DNA of 34,496 bases from a virus, in the IMG/VR virus record IMGVR_UViG_3300031884_000080, positions 1 through 34,496 of that record; one strand, given 5' to 3'. The notes below the pieces were generated by a model that was not told the origin of the DNA, did no database searches, and saw nothing but the letters and a program-made list of their open reading frames with translations. Both the position numbers and the translations under genes were made by a program. Shown piece by piece: positions 18,906-27,639 of this stretch (its first letter is position 1; every line of letters begins with the position of its first letter).

Positions 18906-19347
18906 TTTTATTATCTCCTTTTGTTATTATTTCTGCTGCAGGGGCAGTCCCGTTTTTTCTAAATCTTAAAGATTCCCACAGTGCGTGTGGTAATGAATGA
19001 ATCCCATAGTGGGTTCTGTGGTGATTGGTACAAAGTACTTCAAGGTTGCCTGGGCTTTCCAACCATTCAGCAAATTCTTGGTCATTTGTAAAATGTAAAC
19101 CAAAATACTCTTCAATCTTTGTCTTATCAGCATTTGGAATTTGGCTGAATTCCACGTAAGTATGATGCAGTTCTGGCTGTCCACCACAAAGATCATCATT
19201 AATTACACATTTCCAAAGTCCTGCCTTTTTAATTTTTCTTTTGGCAGCATTGAAATATTTATAATTTGGATCCTTTTCTCTAGGATCGTGTTCTGGAATG
19301 TGAGCCAGAATGTTTAGTGTTATTTTTTGATCATGTGCGTCTGTCAT
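18889..19347 (-). CDS. HNH-like endonuclease
   Basis: 152 aa. PELHHTYVEF and GNLEVLCTNHHRTHYGIHSL supply the HH ... N ... H-x-x-x-H of the HNH fold, with a Cys that may bind zinc. It could be a packaging-associated nuclease or a free-standing homing-type enzyme. Position next to lysis genes, not next to terminase, gives no clear choice. Overlaps its downstream neighbour by 17 bases. Confidence 0.72.
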   Translation of the reverse strand: MTDAHDQKITLNILAHIPEHDPREKDPNYKYFNAAKRKIKKAGLWKCVINDDLCGGQPELHHTYVEFSQIPNADKTKIEEYFGLHFTNDQEFAEWLESPGNLEVLCTNHHRTHYGIHSLPHALWESLRFRKNGTAPAAEIITKGDNKNVPTT

Positions 19348-19682
19348 TTTATCAATCCGCTGTTAATTTTTATAACTTCTTTAACATCGGCTCCTTCTGA
19401 TTTATATGTATCTGTAGATATAGGCTTTGGGACATCATTGCTTTTATCATCAATATTATTTACATAAGGCGTTTGTATGTGAGAGTCTGGCATTACATTT
19501 GGACTCATAGAAGAATTGTGTGAAACTAATCCTCCAGTTACAAAACCAATTAATACATAGCCTAGATGTGGTAAATCTCTTTGGAATCCCGTCGCTGCCC
19601 ATGTGCTGAATGCTCCCATGAAAGCGATTGACAATTGTTTTGCATCTGCTATATGAAATTTGAAATGATGTTTTAGGCTCAT
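19344..19682 (-). CDS. Putative holin or small membrane protein, 112 aa
   Basis: Residues about 13-53 hold one or two hydrophobic segments (LSIAFMGAFSTWAATGF, LGYVLIGFVTGGLV), followed by a hydrophilic Asn/Asp/Ser-rich tail. It overlaps the endolysin gene by four bases, a usual place for a holin. Confidence 0.6.
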   Translation of the reverse strand: MSLKHHFKFHIADAKQLSIAFMGAFSTWAATGFQRDLPHLGYVLIGFVTGGLVSHNSSMSPNVMPDSHIQTPYVNNIDDKSNDVPKPISTDTYKSEGADVKEVIKINSGLIK

Positions 19683-20530
19683 AGTGACCCCTTCAATGTA
19701 TCATAAACTATTTGTGGGACTGCCCCACCTTGAACTATGATACCAGCTTTTTTGTCAAATACCTTTAATGCTGCTTCAGTTTGAGTATTCATTGTTCCAG
19801 TAACGTATTTAGATGCCAATAATCCCTTTTTAAATAAGGCTTTCTGAACTGTCATAACAGCATCATTAGTTTGTCCTAATGCAAATGATTGCTGTGTACT
19901 TGGAAATGGTGGTGCGATAAATACAGTTTGTGATGGAGAAGTTACAGTAGTTCCATTTGTTGTTCCAGGGTGAGTGTAGAGCAATCCGCCTGTGAGTACT
20001 GTTGCGGTACCTGTTACTCCTGCCACAGCTTTCTTGCTTGCTGATACTGGTGCAGTTGGCTTTAATGGAACTGGATACCTTGGTCTAATTACTGCAATGA
20101 CAAAAAGATAGTTTCTGTGAACTCTCCAACATCCCTCTTTTGTTGGATCATTTGGGTTGCCAGTATTGAAGGCAATTGTGGTGAATCCTCCTGGACTTGC
20201 TGCTTCACACAGCTCTACGTGGTCCGTAACCCCATCGCCGTTCCAATCATACATAACCAGATCACCTGGTTGCATGGACATTTTGTTTACAACAAGCCCT
20301 TGCATTTGAAACCAATGTAAGGCTGCTGGATTAAATGAAAATCCTTTAGGAGTTTGTGCAGCAATTAAATGTGATAGTCCAACTTGAGCAAAACACCAAC
20401 TCAATCCCATGGCACAATACGGAGCTGACGGAATTCCGTACCAGTCCCCGTATGGGTTCTCATTTGAGACTCCTTCATGAAAACCTATTTGAGTTCTAGC
20501 GACATTTAGTACATCTAATGCGGTAGCCAT
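19679..20530 (-). CDS. Endolysin: CHAP domain plus peptidoglycan-binding domain
   Basis: 283 aa. CHAP hydrolase at residues 1-145 with Cys39 in APYCAMGLSW and His104 in VTDHVELCE, plus PGDLVMYDW. A linker with a hydrophobic stretch (about 170-190) follows and then a PG_binding_1-type domain (about 215-283: AVMTVQKALFKKGLLA ... TEAALKVF). The enzyme cuts peptide or amide bonds of peptidoglycan at lysis. No signal peptide, so it depends on a holin; two membrane-protein genes flank it. Confidence 0.87.
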   Translation of the reverse strand: MATALDVLNVARTQIGFHEGVSNENPYGDWYGIPSAPYCAMGLSWCFAQVGLSHLIAAQTPKGFSFNPAALHWFQMQGLVVNKMSMQPGDLVMYDWNGDGVTDHVELCEAASPGGFTTIAFNTGNPNDPTKEGCWRVHRNYLFVIAVIRPRYPVPLKPTAPVSASKKAVAGVTGTATVLTGGLLYTHPGTTNGTTVTSPSQTVFIAPPFPSTQQSFALGQTNDAVMTVQKALFKKGLLASKYVTGTMNTQTEAALKVFDKKAGIIVQGGAVPQIVYDTLKGSL

Positions 20531-20820
20531 TATTTACCCCTTTTATTTGAAACATCAGTAATTGCATCTAGTAGTATGCTATCTGGAGTATTAGGCTCAT
20601 TGTCTACATAAATAGCACTGATAGTCTTCTTGTCTTCAGCTCTTTGAGCGGATTCTCCAAAACCGATCACCAAGGCACCAAAAAACATGACTAGGCCTAG
20701 GCTTCTAAAATTATACATCTTGTTAATAATCAAGGTGAACGTAGCAAAATAGCCAGATGCCCTGGCTGGGTTTCTGGCTACATATTTTCTTAATGCTCTA
20801 TGATATTTACGTATGCTCAT
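20530..20820 (-). CDS. Small membrane protein, lysis-block candidate holin, 96 aa
   Basis: Basic N-terminus (MSIRKYHRALRKYVARNPAR), one or two hydrophobic segments (about 24-55) and an acidic C-terminus. It touches the endolysin start by one base. Not matched to a named family. Confidence 0.58.
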   Translation of the reverse strand: MSIRKYHRALRKYVARNPARASGYFATFTLIINKMYNFRSLGLVMFFGALVIGFGESAQRAEDKKTISAIYVDNEPNTPDSILLDAITDVSNKRGK

Positions 20821-20854
20821 ATATGCTTATTTTACCATAAATAAGCCATAAAAT

Positions 20855-21121
20855 CTATTTTTTTCTAAAGATATGTATATGGAAACGACTCTTTAGTGAT
20901 TTGGCTTCAGTTAACCATTTGTTAATATTAAGCAGGTATACAGATATATAAATGGTTGATCCAAATATAAATCCCCATTGCTTTGTTACTATGCTATATG
21001 CAACCCAAGCACATTCAGTTACTATGCCTACTGCATATCCCCGCCAATTCTTGCGACCAGTCAAATAGATGCCAATGACACCTATAATTGATAATCCCCA
21101 AGACCATAATTCATTATTCAT
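20855..21121 (-). CDS. Small multi-pass membrane protein, 88 aa
   Basis: Two to three hydrophobic helices with GRKNWRGYAVGIVTECAWVA and QWGFIFGSTIYISVYLLNIN, a pattern of short phage membrane proteins that resembles part of PnuC. Could be holin-like. GGGGG precedes the ATG, and a TATAAT at 21131-21136 follows the terminator upstream. Confidence 0.6.
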   Translation of the reverse strand: MNNELWSWGLSIIGVIGIYLTGRKNWRGYAVGIVTECAWVAYSIVTKQWGFIFGSTIYISVYLLNINKWLTEAKSLKSRFHIHIFRKK

Positions 21122-21130
21122 ATTACCCCC

Positions 21131-21136
21131 ATTATA
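21131..21136 (-). promoter_or_regulatory. -10 box for the lysis block
   Basis: TATAAT directly after the terminator at 21142-21168 and ten bases before the ATG at 21121. Confidence 0.45.
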
Positions 21137-21141
21137 CCAAA

Positions 21142-21168
21142 TAGGGCGAGTTTATTCAACTCGCCCTA
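21142..21168 (-). terminator. Terminator after the secreted-protein gene
   Basis: Perfect 11-pair stem UAGGGCGAGUU/AACUCGCCCUA with five-base loop, followed by UUUGGU on the minus strand. It separates the secreted-protein gene from the lysis block. Confidence 0.75.
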
Positions 21169-21185
21169 CCCAGTTGTACTAAATG

Positions 21186-22298
21186 CTACTTAGTCGTAGC
21201 GAACTTGTACTTCTTAGCCTTAGCGTTGTAAAGCTTAACAAGTGCATTGTACTTTGCCTGAGCCTTTGCTAGATCAGATGTATGTGCTGTCTGTTCTGCG
21301 GTAAGAGCTGCAGTTGCATTTGCCAAATCTGTTGCATGTGCAGTCTTCTCTGCATTAAGTGCATTTTGTGCAGCAGTTAGGTCAGATGCATGAGATGCCT
21401 TTTCTGTCGCAAGATCAGCAAGTGCAGTCGCAAGATCAGCCTGAGCCTTTGTAAGCGTTGCATTTACAGTTGCCAATTGTGCATTAAGCACTGCAATCTG
21501 GGCATTAAGATCTGCTACTGAAAATGTTCCAATTGCAGTCTTTACAGGTGCAGGTAGTCCAACTGCGTTTGAGCCGATTCCTGTATCTGTTGCAACAACT
21601 GTAACTGTTCCACCAGAAAGTGGAGACAATGTGCCTGTTGCTGAACCAAGTACAGTTACTGGGGTTACGCCCGCTGCAGATGTTACTGAAGAAGTTGTTA
21701 TAACCTTAGTAATTGATGAATCAGAGAACGATGCTCCGATTAGTGTTACAGAGATTGGCTCTGATGCCACTGGGTTGCCAAATACGTCAGTTGCTGAAAC
21801 TGTGAATGTTGGAGCAGTATTAACTGCTGCTGTAGCAGGTACAGATAGTACTACATTAGATGCAGGACCAGCACTTCCCTTGATGTATACAATCGTTGAA
21901 TATGCACCATTTGTAATGGTTACTGAACCAGTGTTTGTGCTGGTTGTGTATGCATAAACTGTAATTGCTGCACCAGTTGATGTTGCAGAAATTGCTGACA
22001 CTCCACTGGTAGATGATACTGGGATAGTTGATGTATTAAGTGCTGAAACAAGCTTTACGCCTGAGCCAACAAATGATACTGCTGTTGCTGTGTCTGCAGT
22101 AGCAGTAAGAGCAACGGTATCCGATCCATCAATAACGTTTGATGTTGGAACTGCAACTACTTGTGGAGCTGCAGATGTTGTTGTGTTAGCAACTCCAGCC
22201 ACTGTCACCGAAAGCGGTGTAGCATGAGCTGATGTTGAAATTCCTACAAATGCTAGGGCTGCAGCAGTAGCAATTGCGATCTTTTTTGTTGTTTTCAT
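21186..22298 (-). CDS. Secreted surface-type protein with signal peptide and coiled-coil
   Basis: 370 aa. Residues 1-26 are a textbook Sec signal (Lys-rich start, Ala-rich core, cleavage after SAHA). Residues 30-250 are Ser/Thr/Val/Ala-rich beta domains, with an invasin-like Ig pattern around TFTVSATDVFGNPVASEPIS. Residues 258-350 form a coiled-coil of degenerate repeats (such as DLANATAALTAEQTAH). The end LVKLYNAKAKKYKF is basic. The composition fits actinobacterial S-layer or envelope proteins, so it may be host-derived and act on the outside of the infected cell or virion. AAAGGAAAA precedes ATG. Confidence 0.72.
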   Translation of the reverse strand: MKTTKKIAIATAAALAFVGISTSAHATPLSVTVAGVANTTTSAAPQVVAVPTSNVIDGSDTVALTATADTATAVSFVGSGVKLVSALNTSTIPVSSTSGVSAISATSTGAAITVYAYTTSTNTGSVTITNGAYSTIVYIKGSAGPASNVVLSVPATAAVNTAPTFTVSATDVFGNPVASEPISVTLIGASFSDSSITKVITTSSVTSAAGVTPVTVLGSATGTLSPLSGGTVTVVATDTGIGSNAVGLPAPVKTAIGTFSVADLNAQIAVLNAQLATVNATLTKAQADLATALADLATEKASHASDLTAAQNALNAEKTAHATDLANATAALTAEQTAHTSDLAKAQAKYNALVKLYNAKAKKYKFATTK

Positions 22299-22316
22299 TT
22301 TTTCCTTTTCGTTTGG

Positions 22317-22547
22317 TTATTTTCCTAGGTTTTTACCCAATAGTTTAGGTAAATCTAATAGCCCTTGCTTTAGGGCTGTAAGTTCTTCTTTTAAAGTTTT
22401 ATTTTCTTTACGGAGCTTTTCCGCAATAGACTCAATTGTATCACATTGCATTTGTTTTGTCTCTAAGGCATCAATGTACCAGCTTAATTTTTGCTGAGAA
22501 TCGTGATACAACTGTTCATAATCAATTTCTTTTTTACGCTTAAACAT
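22317..22547 (-). CDS. Hypothetical coiled-coil protein, 76 aa
   Basis: Charged helical sequence with heptad-like Leu/Ile spacing (about 10-65), no other features. It is placed between the terminase and the secreted protein. Function unknown. Confidence 0.6.
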   Translation of the reverse strand: MFKRKKEIDYEQLYHDSQQKLSWYIDALETKQMQCDTIESIAEKLRKENKTLKEELTALKQGLLDLPKLLGKNLGK

Positions 22548-22555
22548 AAGTTACT

Positions 22556-24391
22556 CTACAGTATTGTGAAATTGTCTACAAATGAACGCTCTGGATCAGT
22601 ATCTTCCAGACCTAAATATTCTCTAAGATGAGAAGGCATTTGTCTCTGTTTCGGCTGTCTGATTACATTATCATCATACTTCACAGGTTCATCCCCTTCA
22701 ACATCTTCATCAAACTGATCATATGAATAAATATGAACTTCATTATCGCCTTTAGGTGTTAATGATATCGCATTATAAATTGCACCACAAGTCGCATCCG
22801 CCAAGTCTTTTGAACCTTTTCGTGGGTGGTCAACTTTGTCCTTCTTTATAATTCTAAGTTGTAGTAATTCATCAATAAGCAGTGGGATTCTTGGACCATT
22901 TACCCGCTCTTCCATGACAGTCAAAAGCATGTCTTCATAATGCTTTTTGGCTACAGATAGAATTTCACAATTCATACCCTGAGCTTTTAATTGTTCCATC
23001 ATATCGTATGAATTCCAGCGGTCAAATGTTACTCTGCGAACATTAAAGCCACGCTGCTTCAAAGAAATAATATAATTCTTAACCTCAGTAAAATCAACTA
23101 CATTTTCTTTACTTGGTGTCCAGTATCTTACTGCATCTACTACAACATATGGAGCAGCATCAGTCATGGCTCCCGCCATCTTCATAGTAACCCATTTGTC
23201 AACGTGAGCCATTGTTACTGCACAATGGTCATGCTTTTGAGCCAAGTCAACGTGAATGTAATAATATTTATCTGGGTCTGGTTTAAACCAATCTCTGAAA
23301 GCATTATTTTCATCTAGGGCTACATTCAAATTGCTAAATGCATGCTCTACCTTTTCACGGGATGAGAACATAGCATCTACAGCCTCTGGTGGCATGCAGG
23401 CAAATCTAGCCAAGGCATCAATTGGGTTGGTGTAGAAGTTCATTGCCAGATCTGAAATTTTAATAGTTGGATTAATTTCCCATGTTGGCCTTCTCAATGC
23501 AAATGTTTTTGGAACGCTATAGTTTAAGATATGGTCTTCTTCCCATTGAATTGTAAATTCGTTACCCTCAGTTCCATCTGGAAGATCTTCGTCAACCTTA
23601 AAGGTATGGGTTCTTGTTACAACTTCCTTGTCCGCAATCACTTCATTGTATCTTTGTTGTATAAAGTCATTCTTGAAACGTGGGAACGACAGCAAAATGA
23701 TTTTACCAAACTGTGGAAAACGTGAGTCTACGGAGTTTTTAAACATGTTGTAGATGGCTGAAGCAGTCTTTGCCTGCTCGTTTCCGCTTGTAGATTCCAA
23801 ATCAAAGCCTGAAATCTCATCAAGTACAGCAAACAAAAGGTTGTATCCTTCCCAAGATTCTCTTTGGGAGTGACCAGAGTGAACCGTAATGCTTTTAGAA
23901 AACTCTACGCTTCCTACCTTTTCATTATATTTGCCATCAAACCAGCGACATCTGGTTATTCTATTCTTAAAGCCTTTAAAGAAAACTTGTTGTGCCTGAA
24001 CAGCGTTAACAGCAACGTTAATAATATCAATGCTGTCTCCTGGAGGCTTGCCATAATATCTTGCTGGATCTTTAAGACACAGCAATAGGTAAACTACATA
24101 AGAACATGCAATTGTTGATGTGTAGTCTTTACCAGAACCCTTACCTAGTTGAAAGATAACTTCCTTACAGGTCTGCTTCCAACGTTTTTCGCCTTCTATT
24201 TCACCGTAAAGTTTTATAAGAGTTTCTCTTTTATAAATTTGAGTTGAAGCCTTAATCATCATATATTGATAATCAGAAAGCGGAGGTAGTCCTAAATAGT
24301 CTTTGGACGTTACAAATTCTTCAATCTCAACTGGTATTTCTTCAAAAGCATCTTCTTCAAGTGCTTCAAGAAAATCACTAAAATCAGTCAA
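22556..24391 (-). CDS. terL: Terminase large subunit
   Basis: 611 aa. Walker A FQLGKGSGKDY (81-90) is the deviant P-loop of phage terminases, Walker B LLFAVLDEIS (185-194) ends in the catalytic Glu. The C-terminal nuclease half begins around YYYIHVDLAQKHDH with a metal-binding Asp and ends with DLADATCGAIYNAI carrying another. It pumps DNA into the procapsid and cuts it. It overlaps the small-subunit gene by eight bases. Confidence 0.93.
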   Translation of the reverse strand: MTDFSDFLEALEEDAFEEIPVEIEEFVTSKDYLGLPPLSDYQYMMIKASTQIYKRETLIKLYGEIEGEKRWKQTCKEVIFQLGKGSGKDYTSTIACSYVVYLLLCLKDPARYYGKPPGDSIDIINVAVNAVQAQQVFFKGFKNRITRCRWFDGKYNEKVGSVEFSKSITVHSGHSQRESWEGYNLLFAVLDEISGFDLESTSGNEQAKTASAIYNMFKNSVDSRFPQFGKIILLSFPRFKNDFIQQRYNEVIADKEVVTRTHTFKVDEDLPDGTEGNEFTIQWEEDHILNYSVPKTFALRRPTWEINPTIKISDLAMNFYTNPIDALARFACMPPEAVDAMFSSREKVEHAFSNLNVALDENNAFRDWFKPDPDKYYYIHVDLAQKHDHCAVTMAHVDKWVTMKMAGAMTDAAPYVVVDAVRYWTPSKENVVDFTEVKNYIISLKQRGFNVRRVTFDRWNSYDMMEQLKAQGMNCEILSVAKKHYEDMLLTVMEERVNGPRIPLLIDELLQLRIIKKDKVDHPRKGSKDLADATCGAIYNAISLTPKGDNEVHIYSYDQFDEDVEGDEPVKYDDNVIRQPKQRQMPSHLREYLGLEDTDPERSFVDNFTIL

Positions 24392-24911
24392 CTGATATTA
24401 CCTCAACTTTATTAGTTACGGCAGATAATCTTCTGGCTACTTCTTGTTTGCAATTTGGGCAGGTAGAGGTAACGTCACGAAGAATTCCAACAAGAACTTC
24501 TTGCTTTCTTTCAGTCTCAAGTATTTGATCTGACATTTCATTCTTTTCAATAACGCCAGCTTTTTGCAACATGTCAATTCTCTTTGACTCAACGTCAGCA
24601 ATTAGCTTTAAAGCCTGAGATTTAATATTAAGTGCATCCTGATCGTCTGCTTGCTTTACTGTTTTCCAAGCTTCCTGTATAACCATAGAGTAATGTTGAT
24701 CAGCTGCTCCCAAGGCTTCCTTAGCTCTCTCACGAATACCATTATCACCATGCATCAATTCACGCCAAGTATTAAGCATGTTTGATACTTGTATTGGCTT
24801 TAAGTCAAATTGCTTAGCGATAGCATTCACATTGTTTCCTTTAATAAATTCAGAAACAACTTTATTCATCTGCTCAAAACTATCTGCTAGTTCAATGGCA
24901 TTGTCACTCAT
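24384..24911 (-). CDS. Putative terminase small subunit
   Basis: 175 aa with a helix-turn-helix near the N-terminus (VNAIAKQFDLKPIQVSNMLN) and long helices after it, ending in CPNC. Position directly before terL supports the DNA-recognition subunit. The frame is open to 24959 but AGGAGG five bases before the ATG at 24911 fixes the start. Confidence 0.7.
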   Translation of the reverse strand: MSDNAIELADSFEQMNKVVSEFIKGNNVNAIAKQFDLKPIQVSNMLNTWRELMHGDNGIRERAKEALGAADQHYSMVIQEAWKTVKQADDQDALNIKSQALKLIADVESKRIDMLQKAGVIEKNEMSDQILETERKQEVLVGILRDVTSTCPNCKQEVARRLSAVTNKVEVISVD

Positions 24912-24912
24912 A

Positions 24913-25089
24913 TTATCCTCCTGTTGAATAAAACCCTTTGGCATTAAAATGTATACCAAAAGTATTAAATACCCTAGTCATGTTATAACCACACTTAGGG
25001 CACGGCGGGGTTTTTTCTTCTTCATCAAAACTTCGTCTGACTTCTGTCTTTGTATCACATGTGACACAATTATATTCATATGTAGGCAT
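24913..25089 (-). CDS. FmdB-like zinc-ribbon protein, 58 aa
   Basis: Starts MPTYEYNCVTC and continues RRSFDEEEKTPPCPKCG, ending FNAKGFYSTGG. This is the complete FmdB/CxxC_CxxC_SSSS family pattern with two CxxC pairs (C8, C11, C30, C33). The family is found across bacteria and phages with unknown regulatory function. The gene ends one base before the terminase small-subunit ATG and overlaps the HTH gene upstream (TAATG). Confidence 0.8.
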   Translation of the reverse strand: MPTYEYNCVTCDTKTEVRRSFDEEEKTPPCPKCGYNMTRVFNTFGIHFNAKGFYSTGG

Positions 25090-25235
25090 TACTTGATCTT
25101 TCCTATTCCATACTTTTCTAAATATCTAATTATAGTCATTCTGCTACAACCAGCCTCTTTTGCAATTTCATCAAGGCTTTTCTTTTGTACAAGATATCTC
25201 TTATATAGCCATTCTTTACTTTCATACAATTTCAT
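25089..25235 (-). CDS. 48-aa helix-turn-helix protein
   Basis: SLDEIAKEAGCSRMTIIRYL is a compact helix-turn-helix of the resolvase or homing-enzyme accessory type; WLYKRYLVQKK before it completes the three-helix domain. Overlaps ruvC by 14 bases and fmdB by one (TAATG). A DNA-binding regulator or a remnant of a larger HNH enzyme are both possible. Confidence 0.65.
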   Translation of the reverse strand: MKLYESKEWLYKRYLVQKKSLDEIAKEAGCSRMTIIRYLEKYGIGKIK

Positions 25236-25776
25236 TTACAGCATACCAAGCAATTCCAACTGCATCTGCAACATTGTCACTATTTGTGCCAACGCCTTTT
25301 GTTTGTGCAAACTTAATTGTTTTGCCCTTTCTAATTTCTCTTATCTTAGCCTTATACCAGTTCTCCGATTTCCCAGGAAACTCTTTGCGTACCGCTTCCT
25401 TTTCAACCTTGGTAAAATTCTTATTACCAATATAAGACTGCCATGTAATAGGGTGGACTTCAACCACCTTGATATTATCATGCATAAGCTCACCCATAAT
25501 TGTACCAAAAACGTAAGCCATTTTCAACCCAGTTGCGACTGATTTTACTGAAACGGCTGCTTCAATTGCAATAAAATCATATTCAAGCATCTGTTTAATT
25601 GCTTTTACTTTGTTCTTGGCATCAAGTATTCTATCGTATACTGTCTCTCCAGTAAATTCGATTTCCCCCCATTTGTTTACTTTATGGTTGTCCATCAAAC
25701 AAAATGCTATGCTATTTGTACTTGCATCTATACCAAGCACTTTGCTTGGCGTTCTACGAAGATCAGCTAACCCCAT
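25222..25776 (-). CDS. ruvC: RuvC-like Holliday junction resolvase
   Basis: 184 aa, RNase H fold. Catalytic acids fit Asp17 in VLGIDASTNS, Glu72 in FIAIEAAVS, and Asp167/Asp171 in SDNVADAVGIAWYA. It resolves recombination or replication branches before packaging, probably with RecA and the Cas4-like nuclease. Confidence 0.87.
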   Translation of the reverse strand: MGLADLRRTPSKVLGIDASTNSIAFCLMDNHKVNKWGEIEFTGETVYDRILDAKNKVKAIKQMLEYDFIAIEAAVSVKSVATGLKMAYVFGTIMGELMHDNIKVVEVHPITWQSYIGNKNFTKVEKEAVRKEFPGKSENWYKAKIREIRKGKTIKFAQTKGVGTNSDNVADAVGIAWYAVNEIV

Positions 25777-26047
25777 TTAGCATCTCCAATATAGATTTAC
25801 GCTCAGCAGCAGCCTTTTTAGCCTTGCAAGATTCACATTCTTCACTGCTACTATATCTATTCAAGATTTGATCGCAGCCACGATTCTTGCATATAAACTT
25901 AACTCCAGCCCTACGAGCTTTGGTATTCTGATACTTTTCTTTGATTTTTAAGTTTGTTGCTATCTTGCAACATTCATCTGAACAGTATTTTTGATTATGA
26001 GTCTTTGCCTCAAACTCGTTGTTGCATTCTTCATAGGCACAAATCAT
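25763..26047 (-). CDS. Cys-rich zinc protein, 94 aa
   Basis: Two metal sites visible: CAYEEC ... YCSDECC (N-terminal third) and CKNRGC ... CESC (C-terminal third), with a basic middle. The frame is open to 26137 but the ATG at 26047 with GGAGA upstream avoids a long overlap with the Cas4-like gene. Function unknown, probably nucleic-acid binding. Confidence 0.65.
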   Translation of the reverse strand: MICAYEECNNEFEAKTHNQKYCSDECCKIATNLKIKEKYQNTKARRAGVKFICKNRGCDQILNRYSSSEECESCKAKKAAAERKSILEMLNGVS

Positions 26048-26838
26048 ATAGTTGTCTCCATCATTGGATAGTCTACATCGCCTATATCTAACTTCATCTC
26101 TTTCCAACAAGTTTTCTTTACTGGGCAATATGAGCATGGCATTCTAGTCTTGCTCTCACCCGCTCTGCTTGGCAAAGTTTTCTCTTCATAAAGCTTATAT
26201 ACTCCACGAAGCCAGTCAAGAACATATTCAACTAATTTCTTATTCTGCTCGTCCATTTCAATTACAATAAGTAATGGCTCTTGGTCATTCTTATTCTCAT
26301 AGAAGAACACACCAGTATCATGACCCTTTGTGTACATATAGATCAGAAGCTGAATCATGTGGTTTTCTTCTGGCTTCTGAGATGATTGCTTATAAACAAA
26401 TTTGTCATCCTTCATTGATTTAATCTCAAAAGGAATTTCAATATTATTTTCAACATCTAGAATAAGTGTATCTCTAAAGCCACGAATTGGTGGATCTTCA
26501 ACAAGAATCTCTGCCTCATGGTCAATGACCTTATAGCTCTTATTCATTTTACTTAATCTTGATTGAAGTCTATCGTGAACAAAGGTTCCATTTTCCATAT
26601 TGGCTTTACCCTTGTAGTCAGCAGTATCTTCAAACTCTGCACCATTAAATGCTAAATACCAATATCTAGCACACTTACCATGACCATAACCAATTGTACT
26701 AGGGGCAAATGTTTTCTTTTGAGTGAACCCAGCCTTGCTCTCATATGTATCCTTAAACTCTTGTAAGAATTTATCCTTATCAAAAGTTCCAGACTTAGGC
26801 TTATACTGCTTATATTTAAGCTGACCTATTGATCCCAA
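26044..26838 (-). CDS. Cas4/RecB-like PD-(D/E)XK nuclease with Fe-S cysteines
   Basis: 264 aa. RecB-type motifs: His88, Asp123 in IRGFRDTLIL and E138-x-K140 in PFEIKS, then a QLLIYMY motif IV. Cys56 and the C-terminal CSYCPVKKTC supply four Cys for a 4Fe-4S cluster as in Cas4 and AddB. No cas1/cas2 or CRISPR is present, so it most likely processes ends in phage recombination. Confidence 0.82.
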   Translation of the reverse strand: MGSIGQLKYKQYKPKSGTFDKDKFLQEFKDTYESKAGFTQKKTFAPSTIGYGHGKCARYWYLAFNGAEFEDTADYKGKANMENGTFVHDRLQSRLSKMNKSYKVIDHEAEILVEDPPIRGFRDTLILDVENNIEIPFEIKSMKDDKFVYKQSSQKPEENHMIQLLIYMYTKGHDTGVFFYENKNDQEPLLIVIEMDEQNKKLVEYVLDWLRGVYKLYEEKTLPSRAGESKTRMPCSYCPVKKTCWKEMKLDIGDVDYPMMETTI

Positions 26839-27171
26839 TTAAACACCATACCTTGCTGAATACTTTAATGCATCTACTAACTTATCAATTGTATCTGCTG
26901 CAGTATAATAAGTATTCTTTTTCTTTGAGGAATCCCCGCCCTTTTCAAAGGTAGTGTAATATCTTGCCTGCATAGCAAATTTAGCACTGATTGCTTGTAA
27001 CTTTACAATTAGATCAGGTGCTTTATTTGAAGGTACATCTGGTTTTGTAATTAATTTAATAATCAATTCAAGAGCTGTGTCCAAATCTTTATCCTGCATA
27101 AATTCACACATATCATTAAACTCTGTTATAGAGCTGATTTGTTCAACTACTGTTCCTGTTGTTTCCGCCAT
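26839..27171 (-). CDS. Hypothetical protein, 110 aa
   Basis: Not recognised. Helical, acidic at the N-terminus, Lys-rich with Tyr toward the end. Adjacent without gap to the Cas4-like gene, so likely a partner or unrelated operon member. Confidence 0.6.
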   Translation of the reverse strand: MAETTGTVVEQISSITEFNDMCEFMQDKDLDTALELIIKLITKPDVPSNKAPDLIVKLQAISAKFAMQARYYTTFEKGGDSSKKKNTYYTAADTIDKLVDALKYSARYGV

Positions 27172-27458
27172 GCTTCCTCCATCTGTTCAAACATTGCCCA
27201 CTCAATTACGGCTAGTCGTGTCTTTTGGCCTTCTTCGCCCAATATAAGTTTAAGTACTGGATATTTATCACGTGATACTTTAAAAGTGTCCGTGCAAATT
27301 TTTGCCCAAATTTCTTTACTAATGGAGATTGACTTAGAGTACTCTTTATAATCAACGACAAAATCATTCCATATAGCATCACCCTTTTGGTAATCACCAC
27401 GTCCTGAATTCTTTTGTCCTTTGGCTCCGTCACGTTTAATCTCTCCTCTTTCAGACAA
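27147..27458 (-). CDS. Putative small nuclease-fold protein, 103 aa
   Basis: The pattern GDAIWNDFVVDYKEYSKSIS followed by VLKLILGE...RLAVIEW resembles the core of small PD-(D/E)XK or Holliday-resolvase-like proteins, with D-x-K in VVDYK. This is a pattern-level guess. The basic Gly-rich N-terminus could bind DNA. It lies between RecA-linked genes and Cas4. Confidence 0.55.
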   Translation of the reverse strand: MSERGEIKRDGAKGQKNSGRGDYQKGDAIWNDFVVDYKEYSKSISISKEIWAKICTDTFKVSRDKYPVLKLILGEEGQKTRLAVIEWAMFEQMEEAWRKQQEQ

Positions 27459-27639
27459 GTTGATGTTCCGATCTATGATTTTGAGAACATATCCAAACTA
27501 TCTTTAATTCATCAACGTCCCAATATGCAAACTCTACATCTTCCCTGCAATGCTTACATCCATAATTACCGTACATCTTTTCATATCTGGTCATATCCTT
27601 ACCAGACTTCTTGCTTACAAAATCATTAATCTTACTCAT
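27451..27639 (-). CDS. Small zinc-ribbon protein, 62 aa
   Basis: CKHC with a later C-x-x-N-H gives a likely zinc site. The ATG at 27639 overlaps the recA stop and has AGGAAAG upstream; the longer frame to 27666 is unlikely. Function unknown. Confidence 0.6.
   Translation of the reverse strand: MSKINDFVSKKSGKDMTRYEKMYGNYGCKHCREDVEFAYWDVDELKIVWICSQNHRSEHQLV

Noticed and set aside
24949-25542. Plus-strand open frame of 197 codons
   Set aside because: Complement of ruvC, the HTH gene and fmdB; its hydrophobic composition is the usual shadow of charged genes.
26044-26838. Cas4-like gene as part of a CRISPR-Cas system
   Set aside because: No cas1, cas2, effector or repeat-spacer array in the window; the neighbours are recombination genes.
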